Shown: in pieces, positions 44,052-49,729 of the stretch
How the letters are laid out: each line of letters opens with the position of its first letter
Numbering within the stretch: position 1 is the stretch's first letter
NCBI GenBank assembly: GCA_947459425.1
Contig: CANHDJ010000025.1
Coordinates: 1-49,729, forward strand
Source of the DNA: Ignavibacteria bacterium
GTDB taxonomy: Bacteria > Bacteroidota > Ignavibacteria > Kapaibacteriales > UBA4661
DNA length: 49,729 bases
Direction of reading: 5' to 3'
The notes under the pieces: generated by a model
Databases searched by the model: none
What the model was told of the DNA's origin: nothing
The model's input: only the letters and a program-made list of their open reading frames with translations
Position numbers and translations under genes: made by a program

Positions 44052-45446
44052 ATGGATACTTCCCTTCAACTCCATCCCGACGAACCGCCCCCACGCTCGA
44101 AACTTCTTCAAGTCCTCGGTATCGGCTTTGGTATTGCCGTAACAATTGGCGCAACGGTGAGCGGCGGCATTCTCCGTTCTCCGGCAGAGGTGGCAACGCA
44201 TTTGCCAAGCGTCTGGATGTTCATTGGAATTTGGTTTTTGGGTGCATTATATGCGTTTGTCTGCTCAGTGTCGTTTGCGGAACTCAGTACGATGATGCCC
44301 CACTCAGGCGGGCTGTATGTCTTCACGCACAAGGCATTAGGCGATTATGCGGGCTTTGTCGTTGGATGGACGGATTGGCTAACAAGCTGCGGCACAGTGA
44401 GCGCATCGGCATTGCTTATTTCCGATGTTGCGGCGGGGCTAGTTCCGTCATTACATGGCAAAAGCGTTTGGCTGGCAACGGCTCTGGTACTGATGTTCAC
44501 GGGATTTCAATGGAGCGGTATTCGCGCCAGTAGTGTTGTGCAGGGTTCGACGAGTTTCCTCAAGGCTGTGGCGTTGATCATTGTTGCAGTTGCTGCTTTT
44601 TCGGTCGGAAGAGAACTCATCGCTTCTACGGCGGCAAGTGCAGCATCGGCATTACCATTGACAACGGCAGTTGTGGCAGAGCCTTCGCTCTGGTCTCTTT
44701 TGATGGCAACAGTCTTAGCGCTACAAATTGTGATTTATATGTACGATGGCTATTACGGCGTTGTCTATTTTGGTGAAGAAGTTCGCAATCCCGCACGAGA
44801 TATTCCGCGCTCAATGTTCACGAGTGTTTGGATTGCCGGAGGAATTTATATTTTGCTGAATGTGGCATTTGTCTATGTGCTACCCATTTCTCGAATTGCA
44901 TCATCGGATTTTATCGGTGGCGCAATCGCAAAACTCACTTTTGGCGCGTCGGGTGATGTTGTCGTGCGCTCACTCATTATTTTGTGCGAACTCTCAACCA
45001 TCAACGCATTTTTCCTTTTTGCTACACGCACACTGTTTGCCATGAGCCGCGACGGGCTTTTTTCTGCACGAGCAGTACGTGTGAATAAAGGTGGAACCCC
45101 GACCGTAAGCCTTTTTATGAGTATGGCAGTTGCACTGATATTTCTGCTTTCGGGGTCGTTTGAAAAAGCCTTAGCGATTCTGACTTTTGCGATTGTCGTC
45201 AATTACGCGCTTTCCTTTTTGGCGGTCTTCGTGCTGCGGCATCGTGAGCCAAATACTCCACGCCTCTATAAGGCATGGGGCTATCCTTGGACGACGGGCT
45301 TTGCTCTTGGTGTTTCGGTACTATTTTTGGCAGGATCGGTGGTGGGTGATGTGCAGCATAGTTTAGCGGCAATAGGTGCTTTGGCAATGAGCTATCCGGT
45401 ATATTTGATTTCGCGGAAATTTTTGCCGCGCGAGCCTCCTGTATAG
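44052..45446 (+). CDS. APC-family amino-acid permease
   Basis: 464 residues from the ATG at 44052 (MDTSLQLHPDEPPPRS); a GTG at 44025 is in frame. Twelve membrane helices. The first helix has VTIGATVSGGILRSPAEVA, the broken-helix substrate site of APC/LAT-type carriers; SFAELSTMMPHSGGLYVFTHKALGDYAGFVVGW is the second signature. VIYMYDGYYGVVYFGEEVRNPARDIPRS is typical as well. Sequence resembles exchangers and proton symporters for neutral amino acids; the substrate is not predictable. It stands alone after the kinase. Confidence 0.88.
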   Translation: MDTSLQLHPDEPPPRSKLLQVLGIGFGIAVTIGATVSGGILRSPAEVATHLPSVWMFIGIWFLGALYAFVCSVSFAELSTMMPHSGGLYVFTHKALGDYAGFVVGWTDWLTSCGTVSASALLISDVAAGLVPSLHGKSVWLATALVLMFTGFQWSGIRASSVVQGSTSFLKAVALIIVAVAAFSVGRELIASTAASAASALPLTTAVVAEPSLWSLLMATVLALQIVIYMYDGYYGVVYFGEEVRNPARDIPRSMFTSVWIAGGIYILLNVAFVYVLPISRIASSDFIGGAIAKLTFGASGDVVVRSLIILCELSTINAFFLFATRTLFAMSRDGLFSARAVRVNKGGTPTVSLFMSMAVALIFLLSGSFEKALAILTFAIVVNYALSFLAVFVLRHREPNTPRLYKAWGYPWTTGFALGVSVLFLAGSVVGDVQHSLAAIGALAMSYPVYLISRKFLPREPPV

Positions 45447-45493
45447 ATTCACAGCGCGACATCTACCATGAAGACCACGTTTTTGCCTGGTTA

Positions 45494-46558
45494 CTACCAT
45501 TCATATACAAAAGACAACCCTAAAAAATTGTAAAAAGGGATATTCCTAAATTGCCCGTGTGGATTTGGTCCTAAATATGCACGAACGTAAGCTCCGAAAT
45601 GCGACTGCTCTGCTTCTGCGAGGGCAAATTTCCAGCCCCACATCGCATTTAATGAGGCGATATATCGTTCAGAATTACTGAACTCTTCCCATTGACCGGA
45701 GGAAATATTTGTCCCCAGATAGAATGGATACCCGTACAAAACTTGATAACGACATTCAAGAGAGAATGTTTGAATAGCATTTTTACTTGCCAGAAAGCCA
45801 TCTGAATTTTGTGCTTGGTATTGAATATACGCCTCCACCCAACGTTGAGAAGGGACGACTTTACTGGTGTCGCCTTCTTCACTACGGATGGTGTACCACC
45901 CTTTGCGTGGGTTCCATAGCCATCGCACACCCAATTTGAGGGCATAGTTGTTGTCCAACGTGCTGGCGGGATCATTCACAAGCACTGCAAATTCTCCGGT
46001 TTCATAGGACACGTTCACACGGGTAATCGGCAGTGAATCTTGGAGCCGATAAATTGTTATCTCATCTCCCAAATGCGTACTTTCGTGAAACAAGGGAATA
46101 AATTTTGCGGTAACATTTTTAATGATTCCCCAATCCAATGACCGAAAGTAGTTGATTTCACCGATACCGAAACGATAATCGGTATTGATGATGGGAGCAG
46201 TGCTGTTTTCCCAAAAATCGAACCATATATTCACGGAAATTGGAAGTGAGATAGAAAACTGTTCCTGCTTCTTGCCCTGAACAATAGATGCCGAGCGGTA
46301 AACGGGTATTTCCACGCCGAGATTGGTAACATTGTATGGCACGTAAATATCAGTACGATCGGTCGCAAGATTATATTCTTTGAGGTTAATTCCTGCTCCG
46401 GCTTGCACTGATACAATGGGTGAATACATATCACTGAGAAAATATTTACCGAAATCACGCGGGCTAAACCAGCGAACAAGCAATGAATCTGAAGTGCTTT
46501 GTGCCGAAAGAGTAGAAGCAGCTAAGAATATGAAGATAAACGATAAGAAATCGCGCAT
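45494..46558 (-). CDS. DUF1207-like outer-membrane protein
   Basis: 354 residues with a signal peptide (cleaved near SAQS). Alternating amphipathic strands and an aromatic last residue (LGLSFVYEW) point to a beta-barrel. FIPLFHESTHLGDEITIYR and INTDYRFGIGEINYFRS resemble DUF1207, where an HESxHxGDE segment is conserved. Function unknown. It is convergent with the permease, with 47 bases between and no obvious terminator. Confidence 0.65.
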   Translation of the reverse strand: MRDFLSFIFIFLAASTLSAQSTSDSLLVRWFSPRDFGKYFLSDMYSPIVSVQAGAGINLKEYNLATDRTDIYVPYNVTNLGVEIPVYRSASIVQGKKQEQFSISLPISVNIWFDFWENSTAPIINTDYRFGIGEINYFRSLDWGIIKNVTAKFIPLFHESTHLGDEITIYRLQDSLPITRVNVSYETGEFAVLVNDPASTLDNNYALKLGVRWLWNPRKGWYTIRSEEGDTSKVVPSQRWVEAYIQYQAQNSDGFLASKNAIQTFSLECRYQVLYGYPFYLGTNISSGQWEEFSNSERYIASLNAMWGWKFALAEAEQSHFGAYVRAYLGPNPHGQFRNIPFYNFLGLSFVYEW

Positions 46559-46612
46559 GATGTCAGCAATTTAGAGACAGTGGTGATAAAGCGGTAAAGA
46601 ATGTGATGCTAT

Positions 46613-47659
46613 TTATCGTGCTACCGCCATTTCCAGCATACGATCTCGCCCTTGCCTTACGTCCTCTGCGGTATTGTTGATTGGAATGGTAGGCTCTACG
46701 CCGTTTTCAATATGTTTTCCCTTACTATCGGTGAAATAATTGCAGGATACGGAAACAACCCAACCGTTTGGCAGTTCAAATGGCAGTTCACCGCCGCCGC
46801 CGCCGCCCGTTATCTGACCAATAAGTTGTACATTGGGCAAATTCACCATCATACCGGCTAAATACGATGAGGCACTGAATGAAGAGCGATTGATTACTAC
46901 GTTTACACGAACATTGCCTAAATATGGGCTTCTCGGCAATGCGGTCAATGAAAGTTTCGGAGAAAAATCATTACGCCCCTTCCCGTTTTTTTGTGTCATT
47001 GACCCCACAACGGTTGGATTTTGCACAAAATAGCCACACAAATCAGTAGCAATGCGAGGTTCACCGCCGCCATTATTACGAATATCAAGGATGATTTTAC
47101 GAACACCTTTTTGCTTGAAATTATCCATCACATTTTGCCAAAGTCCGGATTCATTATCATTAAAACCGGCATAATAGACATAGCCGATAGAATCACCAAT
47201 CATACCTGTTAATAAAAATCTACCTTTCTGTTGAGGCTCAACAAGATATTTCACAACATTGGGCAAACTGAAATGAATCTCATACCCTTGCTCAAAGTCA
47301 AAGGGTTTGACATCAAACATTTGCCTTCCCGTAGAGCCGGATGCAGCTTTTCTGCCAATATAAGAATGTCCGTCGCGGAGTTCGGACACCATTGCTGCGC
47401 AAACCGTAAAGAGGCTATCGGAAGAAATCGTATTATTCACTTTTGTCTCGTAACGTCGTTTAACAGCATCCCAATCAATTTGCTTTAACTCGAAAAATGA
47501 ATAGGTATCATTGATATACTGCCACGTCGTTGTGAAGACGATGGTAGGTGAAGCATTCGATACGGTGCTATCAACCAAACAGCCGTTAAAAGATATTGTT
47601 ATGACACAGCAGAGTAAAGCAAAAAAATGCCTGCTGATATTGTTTCTATTCCGTTGCAT
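46613..47659 (-). CDS. S41-family peptidase lipoprotein
   Basis: 348 residues. The signal ends with the lipobox FNGC (Cys27). SELRDGHSYI and IGYVYYAGFNDN fit the tail-specific protease core; VRKIILDIRNNGGGEP is the D-x-R-x-N-x-GG motif and VVINRSSFSASSYLAGMM holds the nucleophile Ser. No PDZ domain is visible between, as in short S41 members. It is anchored facing the periplasm or surface. Its ATG overlaps the stop of the barrel gene upstream as TAATG, so translation is coupled. Confidence 0.88.
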   Translation of the reverse strand: MQRNRNNISRHFFALLCCVITISFNGCLVDSTVSNASPTIVFTTTWQYINDTYSFFELKQIDWDAVKRRYETKVNNTISSDSLFTVCAAMVSELRDGHSYIGRKAASGSTGRQMFDVKPFDFEQGYEIHFSLPNVVKYLVEPQQKGRFLLTGMIGDSIGYVYYAGFNDNESGLWQNVMDNFKQKGVRKIILDIRNNGGGEPRIATDLCGYFVQNPTVVGSMTQKNGKGRNDFSPKLSLTALPRSPYLGNVRVNVVINRSSFSASSYLAGMMVNLPNVQLIGQITGGGGGGELPFELPNGWVVSVSCNYFTDSKGKHIENGVEPTIPINNTAEDVRQGRDRMLEMAVAR

Positions 47660-48471
47660 TATTTTCCTGAGAGATTGTAGTGAAAAGAAACTCCGGCGAA
47701 GTTTTGAACACCAAAAAATGGCTTGGTGCCGCCGGCAAAGAGATAATTTCCTACATATAGCAGCCCGAGTTTATGTCCAGAATCGCCCACGTCTTTCGTG
47801 ATTTCAGCAGAAAATGCTGTACTCACAAATTTATCCAGTGTTTGAACAACACCGCTTTGCACTATGTCTCCGGCTAGACCATTGAGGTCGAAACTGAAAC
47901 GACCATCCCGTAGAAAAGAAGCAGGATAAGGAAAGCCAAAAGCAGGGCGGACAACGTAGTTGAGTAAAGAAAGATGCGCGGTGGCATTCACCGACCAAGA
48001 TTCACCAAGTGGCGCAGAATAACGAATGAGTCCACCCAATGACGAAGACATGACATAACTCAGAGCTGCACCGGGATCAGTCCATAACCCGCTCCGCTCC
48101 AAAAGGAGTGCAGAAATATCGACATAACCGCCTACAGATAACCCCTGTAAACCAGCTAATGCACGGCTATATTCATAACGTAATGTTCCCTGAGTATTGG
48201 TACTGACCGAAGTAAGTTCTTGACTGGTTACTGCCAGAGCAACTTGTAGTTGAAGCCTGTGAATTTCCAAACCTCGTATCGCTTCATATTGCACTATGCT
48301 CCCCACACCGCCTGCATTGCGAAAAATTGAGCTATGGCGGGCATCATTAAAATAGTGATTGGTATATCCAACCGAAGCGTTAAGATAGTCGCGTTCTGTT
48401 TGGGCAACCAACGTACCTGATAGTATCCCGAGGCAGAAAAACACGATGATGTGATATAAGCGTGAATTCAT
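47659..48471 (-). CDS. Putative outer-membrane beta-barrel protein
   Basis: 270 residues from the ATG at 48471 (MNSRLYHIIVFFCLGILSG), signal peptide to TLVAQ. The remainder alternates polar and nonpolar residues (LNASVGYTNHYF, YSRALAGLQGLSVGGYVDIS, GVSFHYNLSGK), as in eight- to ten-stranded barrels. I recognise no family. It is joined with the S41 peptidase by TAATG; perhaps the peptidase processes or guards it. TAAATTTG at 48525-48532 (minus) could be its -7 box, but no -33 fits. Confidence 0.6.
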   Translation of the reverse strand: MNSRLYHIIVFFCLGILSGTLVAQTERDYLNASVGYTNHYFNDARHSSIFRNAGGVGSIVQYEAIRGLEIHRLQLQVALAVTSQELTSVSTNTQGTLRYEYSRALAGLQGLSVGGYVDISALLLERSGLWTDPGAALSYVMSSSLGGLIRYSAPLGESWSVNATAHLSLLNYVVRPAFGFPYPASFLRDGRFSFDLNGLAGDIVQSGVVQTLDKFVSTAFSAEITKDVGDSGHKLGLLYVGNYLFAGGTKPFFGVQNFAGVSFHYNLSGK

Positions 48472-48581
48472 TTGACGTGGTATTGTTGAGGTGTAGTGAA
48501 TATTATTCAAACAACTATTGCCAGCAAATTTATAGGATTACTCACTCCCTTCCATTTACATTTGTCAAGAAATGGAAAAGG

Positions 48582-49154
48582 CTAAAGTTTTTTTGCCCGA
48601 ATACGTGAAAGCTGTGTGGGAGTGATGCCGAGGTAAGATGCGATATGATATTGCGGAATGAGGTTTTCTAACGTCGGATGCGCTTGCTTAAAAAATTCGT
48701 AGCGTTCTTCTACGGTATGAAGGATAATTTGAAGTTCTTTATTTTCAAGAAACAAATAGTATGATTCGGAAATGTGTCGCACAAGCCTTTCTATTGCTTG
48801 ATACTGGTCAAATAATGCCGTAAGTTGTCGGTAATCAGCGACCAAAATGTTGCAGGGTGTAAGTGCTTGAATGTTAATGTGGTTCAATTGCCCGGAAATG
48901 AGCGCGGAGTATGCACCAACAAATTCACCTGGTTCTAGCAACGACTTATTGTATTCTTTACCACTTTTCGCACGATAAAATGCACGTAAAACACCACTTT
49001 CGACAAATCCAAAAGAAGTTTCTATACGCCCTTCCATAGCAAAATACGCATATTGTTCTAACGAGGTCGGGCGAAAAATTCCTAAAAGTGCAGCTAGTGC
49101 CTCTTCAGATAAAACGACAGGAAATTGCTTGATAAACTTTTGGAGTGCAGTCAT
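48582..49154 (-). CDS. Crp/Fnr-family transcription regulator
   Basis: 190 residues from the ATG at 49154 (MTALQKFIKQF). The cyclic-nucleotide-binding beta-roll covers about 20-120 (ESGVLRAFYRAKSGKEYNKSLLEPGEFVGAYSALI), the long dimer helix lies at about 125-145, and the helix-turn-helix at the end reads IASYLGITPTQLSRIRAKKL, typical of the short Bacteroidota group. The canonical cAMP-binding RSE segment is missing, so the ligand is open, though the cyclase at 39.2 kb makes cAMP a possibility. The upstream gene is the TnpB of an IS200/IS605-type element that ends about 60 bases before the ATG and may have replaced its promoter. Confidence 0.88.
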   Translation of the reverse strand: MTALQKFIKQFPVVLSEEALAALLGIFRPTSLEQYAYFAMEGRIETSFGFVESGVLRAFYRAKSGKEYNKSLLEPGEFVGAYSALISGQLNHINIQALTPCNILVADYRQLTALFDQYQAIERLVRHISESYYLFLENKELQIILHTVEERYEFFKQAHPTLENLIPQYHIASYLGITPTQLSRIRAKKL

Positions 49155-49212
49155 ATGGTTACGGGCAACAATAAGTGTAGAGGTTATTTTTGCCACCCTT
49201 CCAACAGGTGAA

Positions 49213-49729
49213 TTACTGTATGACTGAAGTCATACAACTTCTTGGTTCAACGTCGCCCCTCGTGGTAGCAGACTCCCCAAGCATTACTTCGGGCAATTCC
49301 TGCCCTACATTGTTTGACATTTTTTTCAATCCGAAGGCTTTGATGTTACACGCAGCCAATATATCGCGGTCATGCTCCAGACCACACTCGCAACGCCACG
49401 TCCTGTCGGACAGCGTGAGTGTGTCGTTCCGCTTGCCGCAAGGACATTGCTTGCTTGAAGGCTCAAAGCGTCCGATTTGCACGAAGTTTTTGCCCGACCA
49501 TGCGCATTTGTATTCCAGCATCGTCAGGAATTTCGACCAACTCACGTCGCCAATGGCTTGGGCAAGATTGTGGTTCTTCATCATTCCGGCAATGTTGAGG
49601 TTTTCGACGCAAACCGTTTGGTTTTCACGGACGATGCGTGTGCTGACCTTGTGGAGGAAGTCATTACGCTGGTTGGTGACTTTTTCGTACCGCTTGGCAA
49701 GCCGCTTGCGGGCTTTTTCGCGGTTCTTG
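49213..49729 (-). CDS. tnpB: IS200/IS605-family TnpB nuclease, C-terminal part
   Basis: The gene runs off the window's right end; about 170 C-terminal residues are visible. RuvC II is VCVENLNIAGM with the catalytic Glu, the zinc ribbon is CPCG (about 40 residues later) and CECG, and RuvC III is HDRDILAACNI with the last Asp. So this is a complete-looking TnpB end with intact catalytic residues. TnpB is an RNA-guided DNA nuclease, guided by a right-end RNA that overlaps the gene's 3' end. The last codons (CMTSVIQ) are formed by the right-end hairpin. Confidence 0.92.
   Translation of the reverse strand, partial: KNREKARKRLAKRYEKVTNQRNDFLHKVSTRIVRENQTVCVENLNIAGMMKNHNLAQAIGDVSWSKFLTMLEYKCAWSGKNFVQIGRFEPSSKQCPCGKRNDTLTLSDRTWRCECGLEHDRDILAACNIKAFGLKKMSNNVGQELPEVMLGESATTRGDVEPRSCMTSVIQ
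49217..49236 (-). ncRNA. Right-end hairpin, predicted omega-RNA scaffold of TnpB
   Basis: TGTATGACT-TC-AGTCATACA is a perfect 9-bp stem on the minus strand, inside the last seven codons of tnpB. In IS200/IS605 elements such a subterminal hairpin marks the right end for the transposase, and the omega-RNA for TnpB covers the same stretch. The element's end should lie in the next few tens of bases (49190-49212), and the guide would be read from flanking DNA upstream of the Crp/Fnr gene. Confidence 0.6.

Noticed and set aside
1..49729. tRNA, rRNA, CRISPR array, riboswitch
   Set aside because: I checked the gaps by eye and found no cloverleaf, rRNA core sequence, regularly spaced repeat array or known aptamer core; a tRNAscan-SE and Rfam search would settle it.

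Overview
The window carries 45 protein-coding loci, one of them a broken transposase, at roughly 45-46 % G+C. It fits the Bacteroidota/Chlorobiota (FCB) side of the tree. The first gene ends in a type IX secretion sorting domain, promoter-like sites match the Bacteroidota pattern TTTG-N19-TAnnTTTG, and there are TonB/SPOR outer-membrane genes and a MraZ-RsmH pair. A deep lineage such as Kapabacteria or a Chlorobi relative is my inference; nothing here fixes the genus. I see no tRNA, rRNA or CRISPR array.

Layout. 1-2.9 kb: the end of a type IX-secreted TIG-repeat protein, then a YdhR-like protein and an ECF sigma factor four bases apart. 2.9-4.1 kb: an IS4-family element whose transposase is broken by an 8-bp tandem duplication. 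4.1-9.9 kb: a TrmB-like methyltransferase, an ATP-grasp enzyme with a Lys/Ala/Pro tail, a lipoprotein lipase, a DUF1517-like protein and a Wzx/MviN-type flippase. 9.9-11.6 kb (minus): mraZ-rsmH behind paired MraZ boxes, cut off from the rest of the usual division cluster (murG sits alone at 28.8 kb). 11.8-14.6 kb: a VWA protein and a long coiled-coil protein behind a 58-bp nested palindrome.

14.6-24.1 kb is a seven-gene minus-strand run: a glycoside-hydrolase-2-fold protein fused to a six-helix membrane domain, a TonB-dependent-receptor-like barrel, a SPOR protein, a TonB protein, a HAD phosphatase, peptide deformylase and a YgjP-like metallopeptidase. The GH2 protein has lost both catalytic glutamates, and its promoter contains a palindrome. 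This cell-envelope assembly is my best candidate for an undescribed system.

24.2-38.5 kb is mixed housekeeping: PAP2 phosphatase, DinB, J-domain protein, two divergent GT2 glycosyltransferases, DUF3108, MurG, a SPOR protein, an esterase, a GMC oxidoreductase, TsaB with a small partner, a TauE/SafE permease, an EVE protein and an ABC-F ATPase. 38.8-43.9 kb holds a secreted Lys/Glu-only peptide and a signalling group: receiver-adenylate cyclase, metallo-beta-lactamase-fold hydrolase and a soluble histidine kinase. 44-49.7 kb holds an amino-acid permease, a DUF1207-like barrel, a barrel-S41 peptidase pair joined by TAATG, a Crp/Fnr regulator, and a partial TnpB whose last codons form the element's right-end hairpin.
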